NCBI GenBank assembly: GCA_963579025.1
Contig: CAUZFZ010000012.1
Span: forward strand, 48,218-112,217
Direction: 5' to 3'
Source of the DNA: CAUZFZ01 sp963579025
GTDB taxonomy: Bacteria > Planctomycetota > Planctomycetia > Planctomycetales > Planctomycetaceae
Length of the DNA stretch: 64,000 nt
The stretch's first letter is position 1; every line of letters starts with the position of its first letter. The notes beneath the pieces are model-generated. The model had not been told where the DNA came from and made no database searches. It saw only the letters and a program-made list of their open reading frames with translations. The translations under genes were made by a program, and so were the position numbers. Positions 17,669 through 26,061 of the stretch are shown one piece after another.

Positions 17669-20359
17669 GTGCTGATTCGAATTTCAATTCTGTCTTTGCT
17701 GACGGCGTGGACTGCAGCCACGATGGCCGATGACGCCGCCGCCGACGTCGTGTTCGAATCCTCCGTTGCCGGACTGCTCGTTAATCGGTGTGGAGAATGT
17801 CACAACGCGAAGCGGCGTGAGGGTGAGCTTGATCTTTCCTCGGCGGCCGGTGTCCATGTTGGCGGCGAGTCAGGAGAGGCGGTCAGTCCAGGAAAGCCGC
17901 GCCAGAGCCTGTTACTCAGCCGTGTGTTGTCGGGGGAGATGCCGCCGGAAGGGAAGACGCCACTGACGCAACATGAAGTGGATGTGATTCGTCGGTGGAT
18001 CGCCGGGGGCGCGAAGTACCGAAATCCGCCACGGGTTGAACGCCATGTGACGCAACACGATGTCATCCCGATTCTGCTGCTGCGCTGTACGGCATGCCAT
18101 GGAACGAGACGTAAGGAAGGCGGTCTTGACCTGCGCACTCGCGCATCCATCCTGAAGGGTGGAAAGTCCGGGCCGGTGGTTGTCCCCGGGGACGCTGAAA
18201 AGAGCCATCTGATTGAGCGAATCCGCAACGAAGAGATGCCACCGCGACGGCAGCTCGTTTCCGTCAGCGTTAAACCGATGACGGACTCCGAACTGACGAC
18301 GATCGAACGTTGGATCCAAACCGGACTACCCGAAGCGGACGCGCCGCCGAGACGTGCAACGGTCAGTGATGAATCGCGCCAGTTCTGGTCGTTCGTTCCG
18401 CCACGGAAAGTTCCACTCCCCAGGAACGAGAGACGTTTTGACAATCCAATCGACGCGTTCATCGAGCAGAAGTTGAATCAGCACGAACTCTCGATCGCAC
18501 CGCCGGTAGATCGTCCCGCGCTGTTGCGGCGAGTCTGCATTGATCTGACGGGGTTGCCTCCGACTATCAAGCAGCTTGACGACTTCCTGAAGGATGAGCG
18601 GCCCGATGCGTGGGCTCGGCTGATTGACCGACTGCTGGATTCGCCACGGTACGGAGAACGCTGGGCTCGGCACTGGCTGGACGCTGCCGGTTATGCGGAC
18701 TCCGAAGGGGCTCAGAACGAAGACCGTGTGCGGTCACATATCTGGCGGTACCGGGACTACGTCATTCGCGCGTTGAATGCGGACAAACCCTACGACCGCT
18801 TTCTGCTGGAACAGATCGCCGGTGATGAACTGGCGGACGTCGAGCACGCGACCGAAATCACTCAAGAATTGTATGACAACCTTGTCGCGACAGGCTTCCT
18901 GCGGACCACGCCCGATCGCACCTTCGCTGACATCACGAATTTTGTGCCGGACCGGCTGGAGGTCATTGCCGATGAGGTGCAGGTCTTCAGCTCGGCGGTG
19001 CTGGGGCTGACGATTCAGTGTGCCCGCTGCCACGCGCACAAGTTCGACCCGATCTCTCAGCGCGACTATTACAGTCTGACTGCGATCCTGAAGGACGCTT
19101 ACGACGAGCACGACTGGCTCAAATCACAGGGCCCTCGAACGCTGCCGTTTGTCACCACCGCCGAACGTCGCGAGTGGGAACAGCACCAGAAGGCAATCGC
19201 AGATAAAGTGGCCACGTTACGGAAACAACTGGAATCCGAATCTGACGACGCTCGGAAAAAAGAGATCGAGGCACAGATCAAACAGGCCGAGTCGGGTAAA
19301 CGTCCGGAGCTGCGGATCCGTGCATTGTGGTCGCGGGGAGAACCGTCGCCGACTTACCTGTTGCGCCGAGGCAATTACGAGACTCCCGGTCCGCTAATGC
19401 AGCCAGCAGTTCCGACCGTGTTGACGAGTGATGCCGCTGCGTTCGAGGTTCGGCTGCCCTGGCCGAAGGCCGCTAAGACCGGGCGTCGCCTGGCACTGGC
19501 CCGCTGGCTCACGAATCCGAATCACCCGCTCACAGCGCGCGTGCTGGTGAATCGGGTCTGGAAACACCATTTCGGTCATGGCATTGTGAGGACGCTGGAC
19601 AACTTCGGCAAAACCGGGGCTCGGCCCACGCATCCTGAACTGCTCGACTGGCTGGCTGTCGAATTCATGCAGCAGGGCTGGAGCATCAAGTGGTTGCACC
19701 GACTCATCGTGACCTCGGCGACGTATCAGCAGACGTCACGTCTGCCGCAGGACGATGACCTTCCCAACGAGCAGCTTCGAACCGAACTGCTTTGGGGCAT
19801 GCCACTGCAGCGCATGGAGGCGGAAGTTGTGCGGGACACGCTGCTGAGTGTTGCCGGACAACTCGATCTGACGCCGTTCGGTCCGCCGGATGCTGTTGAT
19901 GAACGACCGGATGGTCTGGTGACATCGCGGCGTACGTCGGCCGGTTGGCGTCGCAGCATCTATGTCCAGCAGCGACGCACGAAGATTCCCACACTGCTGG
20001 AGAACTTTGACTTTCCGCAGATGGGGCCGAATTGTCTGGAACGGGGCGAGTCGATTGTCGCGCCTCAGGCTCTGCATCTGCTGAACAACGCGATGGTGCA
20101 CGAACTGGCCGGACACTTCGCGACACGCGTCAGCAGCATTGCTGGCCCGGACCGCATTCAACGAGTGCGAATCGTGTATCGTCTGGCGATGAGTCGCGCA
20201 CCGACGGACGAGGAAACGCAAGTTGGTGTTGAGCTGCTTGAGCAGTTCCAGATGCGCTGGGAGGCGAGCGGTTTGACGGAATCGGACGCTGCGAAGAAGT
20301 CGCTGGCCAGCTTTTGTCACGGTATCATGAACTCGGCGGCGTTTCTGTACGTCGATTAA
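17669..20359 (+). CDS. Cytochrome-c-type DUF1549/DUF1553 protein
   Basis: The start is taken as GTG 17669 because GGAGGT lies six bases upstream and the protein then starts with a signal peptide (LIRISILSLLTAWTAATMA). 896 residues. Two haem-type CxxCH motifs sit in planctomycete PSD1 cytochrome modules (CGECH at 41-45 and CTACH near 141), each followed by G-E-M-P-P or E-E-M-P-P. Then come DUF1549 (DSPRYGERWARHWLDAAGYADSEG, CARCHAHKFDPISQRDYY) and DUF1553 (LARWLTNPNHPLTARVLVNRVWKHHFG). It is secreted and probably redox-active. It is followed 18 bp later by DUF1501, the standard partner. The pair is thought to act on extracellular organic matter; no enzyme reaction is established. Confidence 0.92.
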   Translation: MLIRISILSLLTAWTAATMADDAAADVVFESSVAGLLVNRCGECHNAKRREGELDLSSAAGVHVGGESGEAVSPGKPRQSLLLSRVLSGEMPPEGKTPLTQHEVDVIRRWIAGGAKYRNPPRVERHVTQHDVIPILLLRCTACHGTRRKEGGLDLRTRASILKGGKSGPVVVPGDAEKSHLIERIRNEEMPPRRQLVSVSVKPMTDSELTTIERWIQTGLPEADAPPRRATVSDESRQFWSFVPPRKVPLPRNERRFDNPIDAFIEQKLNQHELSIAPPVDRPALLRRVCIDLTGLPPTIKQLDDFLKDERPDAWARLIDRLLDSPRYGERWARHWLDAAGYADSEGAQNEDRVRSHIWRYRDYVIRALNADKPYDRFLLEQIAGDELADVEHATEITQELYDNLVATGFLRTTPDRTFADITNFVPDRLEVIADEVQVFSSAVLGLTIQCARCHAHKFDPISQRDYYSLTAILKDAYDEHDWLKSQGPRTLPFVTTAERREWEQHQKAIADKVATLRKQLESESDDARKKEIEAQIKQAESGKRPELRIRALWSRGEPSPTYLLRRGNYETPGPLMQPAVPTVLTSDAAAFEVRLPWPKAAKTGRRLALARWLTNPNHPLTARVLVNRVWKHHFGHGIVRTLDNFGKTGARPTHPELLDWLAVEFMQQGWSIKWLHRLIVTSATYQQTSRLPQDDDLPNEQLRTELLWGMPLQRMEAEVVRDTLLSVAGQLDLTPFGPPDAVDERPDGLVTSRRTSAGWRRSIYVQQRRTKIPTLLENFDFPQMGPNCLERGESIVAPQALHLLNNAMVHELAGHFATRVSSIAGPDRIQRVRIVYRLAMSRAPTDEETQVGVELLEQFQMRWEASGLTESDAAKKSLASFCHGIMNSAAFLYVD

Positions 20360-20377
20360 GGACTGATCGAATCAACG

Positions 20378-21805
20378 ATGGATCAACCTGCCCGACAATT
20401 CTCCCGGCGCCATTTATTCGGAAACGTCGCATCCGGCATGGTGACCGGTGCGCTGGCGGGTCTGTTGAACCAGGACGTCTTCGGCGCCGGCGACACACTG
20501 CAGGGAACAAGGACGCACCATCCGCCGCGTGCAAAGTCCGTCATCCATCTGTTTATGAATGGTGGACCCAGTCAGATGGACCTGCTGGATCCAAAGCCGG
20601 AACTCACGAAGCATCACGGCGAGGACTACTTCAACCGCATCGCTGGCGAGGTCGAATTCCCCGGTGCGGCCGGAGCGCTGATGCGCAGTCCGTTCCAGTT
20701 CGCTCAGCACGGCGAAAGCGGGATGTGGATTTCTGATGTGATGCCGCATCTGGCGACGCAGGTGGATCGGCTTGCTCTGATTCGGTCGATGCAGACGCCG
20801 AATCTCACTCATGAGCCGGCTCTGTACGTGATTCAGTCGGGCAGCGAATTCACCGGTCGCCCTTCTCTGGGTGCCTGGGTCAGTTATGCGCTCGGGTCGG
20901 AAAATCGCAATCTGCCGGCGTACGTTGTGCTGGATGATCCACTCGGCTTGCCGGTCAATGGAATCGACAACTGGCAGGCCGGGTATCTCCCGCCGGATCA
21001 CCAGGGGACTCGGTTCCGGGCAACCGGTTCGCCTGTGCTCAATCTGGAACGGGACTTCGACGAACCCGATTCTGTCACGTCGCTGGAACGTGAACTGATC
21101 GCCCGGCTGGACCGCATCCACCGCCGTGATCGGCCGGGTCGGCCGCAACTGGGTGCGAGGATGGCCAGCTACGAATTGGCCGGCCGCATGCAACTGGCCG
21201 CCAGCGACGCACTCGATCTGACACAGGAGAGTGCGGACACACATCGTCTCTACGGGCTCGATCAGAAAGTCACAGAGTCGTACGGACGCCGCTGCCTGAT
21301 CGCGCGTCGGCTGGTGGAGCGTGGTGTCCGATTCGTGCAGCTCTTCATTAACAGCCAGATTTGGGACAATCACAGCAACATCGGCACGTCACTGAATGAC
21401 GCTTGCCAACGAACCGATCTTCCGATCGCCGGATTGCTCAAAGACCTGAGCCAGCGAGGTCTGCTGGACGAAACACTGATCGTCTGGGGCGGCGAAATGG
21501 GACGCCTGCCGATCGCTCAGCTTCCGGGCGACAAGGACCCGAACAAGGCCGGCCGCGATCACAATCGCAACGCGATCTGCACCTGGATGGCCGGCGGCGG
21601 GGTGAAAGGTGGAGTCGTTCACGGGGCAACCGATGAACTCGGGTTTTCAGCCGTCGAGGACAAGATCACCGTGGCCGACTGGCATGCGACGATTCTGCAT
21701 CAGCTTGGGCTGTACCACGAAGAAGTGTTCCTCGAACGCAACGGCCTGAAAGAACGCCTGACCGGCGTGACACCGGCTCGCGTGGTCTCAGAGATCCTCG
21801 CGTAG
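20378..21805 (+). CDS. DUF1501 family secreted protein
   Basis: 475 residues. The N-terminus has a Tat-like signal (QFSRRHLFGNVASGM). VIHLFMNGGPSQMDLLDPKP is the DUF1501 signature, and the fold is related to the alkaline-phosphatase/sulfatase superfamily (LIVWGGEMGRLP, DHNRNAICTWMAGGGVKGG). The start codon is 18 bp after the DUF1549 stop, so the two are one transcript. Secretion by Tat suggests a cofactor or pre-folded state. Function unknown but tightly linked to DUF1549/1553 proteins. Confidence 0.92.
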   Translation: MDQPARQFSRRHLFGNVASGMVTGALAGLLNQDVFGAGDTLQGTRTHHPPRAKSVIHLFMNGGPSQMDLLDPKPELTKHHGEDYFNRIAGEVEFPGAAGALMRSPFQFAQHGESGMWISDVMPHLATQVDRLALIRSMQTPNLTHEPALYVIQSGSEFTGRPSLGAWVSYALGSENRNLPAYVVLDDPLGLPVNGIDNWQAGYLPPDHQGTRFRATGSPVLNLERDFDEPDSVTSLERELIARLDRIHRRDRPGRPQLGARMASYELAGRMQLAASDALDLTQESADTHRLYGLDQKVTESYGRRCLIARRLVERGVRFVQLFINSQIWDNHSNIGTSLNDACQRTDLPIAGLLKDLSQRGLLDETLIVWGGEMGRLPIAQLPGDKDPNKAGRDHNRNAICTWMAGGGVKGGVVHGATDELGFSAVEDKITVADWHATILHQLGLYHEEVFLERNGLKERLTGVTPARVVSEILA

Positions 21806-21883
21806 CATCTCCTCGGCGTTGGATTGGCCGCACTGAGGCGGTCGGTGGCACGGTTCAGCCAGAATCAGGACGATGCGAGCCCT

Positions 21884-23575
21884 ATGACTCTGCACCCACT
21901 CGATCTGGCTGTTGTACTTGGCTATCTCGCAATCACGCTGGGGCTGGGCTTTGCCATGCGCAAGCAGTCCAGTCGCGAGGAGTTCTTCGCGGCCGGGCGA
22001 TCGATGGGCCGCATCACTGTCGGGCTGAGCGTCATGGCGACGCTGTTCTCCGCAAATAGCTTTGTCATGTATCCGTCGGCGGCTTACTCAAACAGCCTGC
22101 GAGTCGGTATGGCGCTGGTCGCCTTCTGGATGATGGCGCCCGTGGTGGTGTGGGTGTTCATTCCGGTTTACTCGAAGCTGAATTGTCGCACAGCCTATGA
22201 GTATCTGGAGATGCGGTTTCACGTCTCCGTGCGGTGCCTGGCGAGTGCTCTGTTCATCCTGCTGAGAATCGCGTGGATGGCTGCAGCGACGTATGCGGCT
22301 TCCGTAGCCATCGCCGGAATTTCCGGCATCGATCAGTACGTAATCATCATCTCGCTCGGCGCGGTTGCGATCGCCTACACAATGCTGGGCGGTCTACGAG
22401 CCGTCATGTGGACCGACGTGCTGCAGTTCTTTGTGTTCGCCGGCACGATTGTGTTTGCCCTGGGCCTGTTGATCAGCCAGTCGGAGGGCGGCGTCTCGGG
22501 CATCATGAGCACGTACTTCGCCGATCGCGACAACCTGCTATTCGATTTCTCTCTCGATCCGACTCTGCAATTCGGGACGATCGCGATCCTGCTCGGTAGC
22601 TTCCTGGAGGGACTGTCGGCATTCGGCGCTGATCAGGTCGCCGTACAGCGTTACATCGCTGCGAAAGATGCTCGCACGTCTCAGTCGGGGTTCGGCATCA
22701 ACCTGCTTGGAATGGCCATCGTGTTGCCCGGACTGTTGATGATTGGGATGGGGCTTTTCAGTTTCTTTCACCAGCAACCAGCGGTACTCGTGCCGGTCCT
22801 TTTGAGTGAACTGCAGGATCCGCAGGGCGACGCTGCTCGCGAACATGCGGTCTTCCTTGAGAGTATGGGCGACCCATCCGGCAGTCTGGCATCCTCAGAC
22901 GCGTCAGCAACAACGTTCGAGCAAAACGTTCACGGCTACTATGAAAATCGGCCGGATCAGGTTCGCGCAGACATGCTGCGATTCAAGCTGCAGGACCAGG
23001 CCCTGGCCCAGTTCGTGCGACTGAAATTTCCGCCAGGCGTTGTGGGTCTGCTCGTGGCCGCGCTGATGGCAGCAACGATGTCGAGCATCGACTCCGGTAT
23101 TCACTCAGTGACGACCGCTGTCATCATCGACTTCCGAGACCGGCTGTTTCCGCATCTGCGGCCGAAGACCAGTGCCGGCGAGATGCTGTCGGCTCGATGT
23201 CTGGTCGTGATCATTGGAGCACTCGCGATTACCCTGGCCTGTTTCGTGGGACAGCTTGGCGACGTCTTCACTGTTGCCAAGAAGACAGTCGGAGCGTTCG
23301 CAGCTCCGTTGCTGGCGGTGTTCGTGCTGGGCCTGTTTATCCCGCGGGCCCGGACGACGGGCGTATTTTTCGGAACGTGGATTGGTGCCGCGTTCACTCT
23401 GTGGTGGATGAGTCAGAATCCGGACTGGTTTGCGATGTGGTTCTTCCCCGTCGGATTCTTCGGTTCCGTCGGGCTCGCACTGGTGCTGAGCATGCTGCCA
23501 TTGCCCGGCAACCAGCGATCCAGTGAGCCCACCCTGACCTTCTGGGAAGTCAAACGCCGTCCGCCCCGTTCGTAG
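21884..23575 (+). CDS. Sodium:solute symporter (SSS family)
   Basis: 563 residues. ATG 21884 gives the typical extracytoplasmic start (LHPLDLAVVLGYLAITLGLGFAMRK). Around 13 hydrophobic segments are visible. SSS features include FFAAGRSMGRITVGLSVMATLFSANSF, the family signature region GSFLEGLSAFGADQVAVQRYIAAKD, and AALMAATMSSIDSGIHSVTT, where sodium-binding Ser residues lie in the family. The substrate cannot be read from sequence. The position right after DUF1549-DUF1501 suggests uptake of a product of those secreted proteins. Confidence 0.9.
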   Translation: MTLHPLDLAVVLGYLAITLGLGFAMRKQSSREEFFAAGRSMGRITVGLSVMATLFSANSFVMYPSAAYSNSLRVGMALVAFWMMAPVVVWVFIPVYSKLNCRTAYEYLEMRFHVSVRCLASALFILLRIAWMAAATYAASVAIAGISGIDQYVIIISLGAVAIAYTMLGGLRAVMWTDVLQFFVFAGTIVFALGLLISQSEGGVSGIMSTYFADRDNLLFDFSLDPTLQFGTIAILLGSFLEGLSAFGADQVAVQRYIAAKDARTSQSGFGINLLGMAIVLPGLLMIGMGLFSFFHQQPAVLVPVLLSELQDPQGDAAREHAVFLESMGDPSGSLASSDASATTFEQNVHGYYENRPDQVRADMLRFKLQDQALAQFVRLKFPPGVVGLLVAALMAATMSSIDSGIHSVTTAVIIDFRDRLFPHLRPKTSAGEMLSARCLVVIIGALAITLACFVGQLGDVFTVAKKTVGAFAAPLLAVFVLGLFIPRARTTGVFFGTWIGAAFTLWWMSQNPDWFAMWFFPVGFFGSVGLALVLSMLPLPGNQRSSEPTLTFWEVKRRPPRS

Positions 23576-23576
23576 T

Positions 23577-23594
23577 AGCCCGATTTATCGGGCT
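23577..23594. repeat. TAAA-loop hairpin after the symporter gene
   Basis: A perfect 7-bp stem AGCCCGA/TCGGGCT encloses the loop TTTA (TAAA on the minus strand), flanked on the left by CGTAGT. It begins directly after the symporter stop and may also serve as a terminator. It belongs with the other TAAA-loop hairpins at 12635, 12703, 23674, 23703 and 25988. Confidence 0.6.
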
Positions 23595-23671
23595 GGGTGC
23601 GATGCGGATTTCTCGCGCACCTCGCGAATTTCGCGCGATCGTCGTCACGTACACAGGCGCCACGGCTGACG

Positions 23672-23728
23672 AACCGCATAAATGCAGTTACTACGAGCGA
23701 AACCGCATAAATGCGGTCACTACGAACG
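23672..23728. repeat. Two tandem copies of a 28-bp hairpin repeat
   Basis: The units at 23672-23699 and 23701-23728 agree at 25 of 28 bases. Each holds the hairpin CCGCATAAATGCGG (the first copy has one stem change) followed by T/C-ACTACGA-G/A-CG. The repeat lies upstream of bioB. The 3' tag ACTACG also occurs, inverted, next to the hairpin at 23577. Spacing and copy number do not fit CRISPR. Confidence 0.7.
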
Positions 23729-23825
23729 GCTGGTCGCTGGTTTGCTTCGCCGAATTCGCAAAAATGCTCGGATGCCGTCGGAAGGCGGGACTTTATCTGA
23801 CACTCCATTCCAATCGGACTGCTCA

Positions 23826-24917
23826 ATGCCATCTGTCGCTGCTGCCGCTGACTGGGTCGAACTCGCTGATCAGGTTCTCAACGGACACTCGCTGACAGCC
23901 GAAGAAGGCCTCTCGATCCTTAATGCTGACGATTCTGAGTTACCGGCACTGATCGACGCGGCCTGGCGTGTCCGGCGAGAACACTTCGGCAATAGGGTGC
24001 ACCTGTACTTTCTGAAGAACGCCAAGAGCGGTCTGTGCCCCGAGGATTGTGGTTATTGCTCGCAGAACAAGAACTCAACGGCGCCGATCGAGAAGTACCG
24101 GATGCTGGATGCCGAACAGATTCTGGCGGGGGCAAAACAGGCCTACGATTCTCAGGCTCGGACGTACTGCATTGTCACCAGTGGGCGTGGACCGACCGAC
24201 GGAGAAGTTGAGCACGTCGCGAATGTCGTGCGTCGCGTCAAAGACGAATACGGACTGCACATCTGCTGCTGCATGGGACTGCTGACTTCAGAACAGGCGG
24301 GAGTTCTGGCCGAAGCCGGTGTTGATCGCATCAACCACAACCTCAACACGAGTCGCAAGTTCTACGATGACATCTGTTCGACACACGACTTCGACGACCG
24401 CCTGGAAACACTGAGGGTCGTGCGGGAGGCCGGCATGGAGCTGTGTTGCGGCATCATTGCCGGGATGGGCGAAGAGCACGCCGATCTGGTCGATCTGGCT
24501 CTGGAACTGCAGGGCATGAAGGTCGAGTCGATTCCCGTCAATTTTCTGAACGCGATCCCGGGGACCCAACTGGAAGGGGTCCACAAGCTGAACCCGCGTT
24601 TCTGCCTGAAGACGCTATGCCTGTTCCGCATGGCCAACCCGACGACCGAGATCCGCATTGCTGGCGGTCGCGAGATCAATCTGCGGTCGATGCAGGCGAT
24701 GGGTCTGTATCCGGCGAATTCGTTGTTTGTCAGTGATTACCTGACAACAAAAGGTCAGGCGGCAGCGGACGATTTTCAGATGATCGAAGACCTTGGCTTC
24801 GAGATTGTGACCGGCGATCACAGGTCGGCGGAACTGCTGCAAGCGGCTCGCGGCGTGACCGTCGAGTCAGCGTGCTCGTCCGGCGACAGCGCTTCATGCG
24901 GGAGTTCCTGTTCGTAG
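23826..24917 (+). CDS. bioB: Biotin synthase
   Basis: A radical-SAM enzyme that inserts sulfur into dethiobiotin in the last step of biotin synthesis. The [4Fe-4S] motif is Cys71-x3-Cys75-x2-Cys78 (GLCPEDCGYC). The [2Fe-2S] ligands are in HICCCMG and MELCCGI, with the Arg in EIRIAGGREINLR. ATG 23826 gives 363 residues; the open frame upstream runs through the 28-bp repeats and is not coding. The C-terminal tail ESACSSGDSASCGSSCS is Cys-rich, an unusual addition that could hold a metal. Cytoplasmic. No other bio gene is in the window. Confidence 0.93.
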   Translation: MPSVAAAADWVELADQVLNGHSLTAEEGLSILNADDSELPALIDAAWRVRREHFGNRVHLYFLKNAKSGLCPEDCGYCSQNKNSTAPIEKYRMLDAEQILAGAKQAYDSQARTYCIVTSGRGPTDGEVEHVANVVRRVKDEYGLHICCCMGLLTSEQAGVLAEAGVDRINHNLNTSRKFYDDICSTHDFDDRLETLRVVREAGMELCCGIIAGMGEEHADLVDLALELQGMKVESIPVNFLNAIPGTQLEGVHKLNPRFCLKTLCLFRMANPTTEIRIAGGREINLRSMQAMGLYPANSLFVSDYLTTKGQAAADDFQMIEDLGFEIVTGDHRSAELLQAARGVTVESACSSGDSASCGSSCS

Positions 24918-24974
24918 CCCACGTCGCCGCTCGAGCGAAGTTCTGAAATTGCCGTCGCCCTCGGCCGAAGAGAT

Positions 24975-25931
24975 TTACGACGATTTCGTAGTACGCCACT
25001 GTTCGCAAAGATCGCGCGCGGCTGCTGGCCAGTCTGGAAATTCGAATGAGAAGCCCTCGGCCAGCAATCGACCTGGAATGACCCGGCGACTCTTCAAAAT
25101 CAGCTCTGTTTCTGTCCGCAGGAAAGCTGCGCCGATTTCGAGCATCCAGTTGGTCGCCGGTAAACCGAAACGAATTCCCCAGGCTTCACGAATTGAGCGC
25201 ATGAACTCCGCGTGTGGCAGTGGATTGGGTGACGACAGATTGACAGGACCGTCAACCTGTTCGTTCTGTATAAGCCATTTCACGGCGCGGACGAAGTCCG
25301 TCTCGTGAATCCAGGACACGAACTGGTCACCTCGGCCCGCCCGTCCGCCCAGTCCCATGCGGACAAGACGCAGCAATACGTCAAAAATTCCGCCAGCATC
25401 CGGGCTCATCGTCATGGCTGACCGCATGGCGACTTTGCGAGTCTGCGGAGTCACTGCGGCGTCCAGTTCCCGCTCCCATGCTGTCGCCACATCAATGCTG
25501 AATCGCCAGGTTTCGGGGACGTCAGGTTCATGACCACCGATGATTCCGCTCTTCTCGTCATTCGGGGCATCGAAGCGATGGGCATAGATCGTCGCCGTGC
25601 TGGCCTGCAACCAGAGCCGAGGTGGTCGCCGGGCACCCGCGATCGCTGCGCCGATGCTCCGCGTGGAATCGACTCGCGATTCGAGAATGTCGCGCCGATT
25701 TTTCGCGTGGTAACGACAATCGACGCTGCGCCCCGCGAGATTGATAACTACGTCGGCCCCGTCGATTTCCTTGTGCCACGGCCCAGCAGACCTGCCATCC
25801 CAGAGCATCTGGCATGCCTCGCCATCGACGGGTTTCCTGCTGAGCACGACGACGTCGTGCTTGTCAGCAAGGAAGTCTCGCGTCAGCAGCCTTCCGATCT
25901 GTCCCGTTCCTCCAGCGATAACAATTTTCAT
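24975..25931 (-). CDS. YfcH/TIGR01777-type NAD(P)-dependent epimerase
   Basis: 318 residues. The Rossmann motif is GGTGQIG at residues 7-13. WDGRSAGPW, INLAGRSVDCRYHAKNRRDILESRVDSTR and the C-terminal DUF1731 region (LPATNWMLEIGAAFLRTETELILKSRRV) are hallmarks of this atypical SDR family. Its physiological substrate is unknown; some members associate with division or envelope phenotypes. It is downstream of the aspartokinase gene on the same strand (130-bp gap). Confidence 0.88.
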   Translation of the reverse strand: MKIVIAGGTGQIGRLLTRDFLADKHDVVVLSRKPVDGEACQMLWDGRSAGPWHKEIDGADVVINLAGRSVDCRYHAKNRRDILESRVDSTRSIGAAIAGARRPPRLWLQASTATIYAHRFDAPNDEKSGIIGGHEPDVPETWRFSIDVATAWERELDAAVTPQTRKVAMRSAMTMSPDAGGIFDVLLRLVRMGLGGRAGRGDQFVSWIHETDFVRAVKWLIQNEQVDGPVNLSSPNPLPHAEFMRSIREAWGIRFGLPATNWMLEIGAAFLRTETELILKSRRVIPGRLLAEGFSFEFPDWPAAARDLCEQWRTTKSS

Positions 25932-25987
25932 TTCAGATGCTCCGATGGTGTGTGTCCCAGAGAAGCACTTGGAACCGTCGGAGAGGA

Positions 25988-26001
25988 TGGGCTTTAACCC
26001 A
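25988..26001. repeat. TAAA-loop hairpin between aspartokinase and YfcH-like genes
   Basis: TGGGC-TTTA-ACCCA (minus strand TGGGT-TAAA-GCCCA) has four Watson-Crick pairs plus one wobble. It is embedded in repeat-like text (GTCGGAGAGGATGGGC). It is the shortest member of the TAAA-loop set and the least secure. Confidence 0.4.
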
Positions 26002-26061
26002 GGCCGATTCTGAAGACTGGAAATACAGGCGTCCCAGGCCGTCTGAACGTGAATTTCGGAT

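Noticed and set aside
20414..21373. Minus-strand open frame of about 319 codons
   Set aside because: Fully antisense to the DUF1501 gene, which has clear family motifs; a by-product of high GC at third positions.
23672..23728. Possible CRISPR
   Set aside because: Only two units, spaced by one base, with no spacer sequences and no cas genes in the window.
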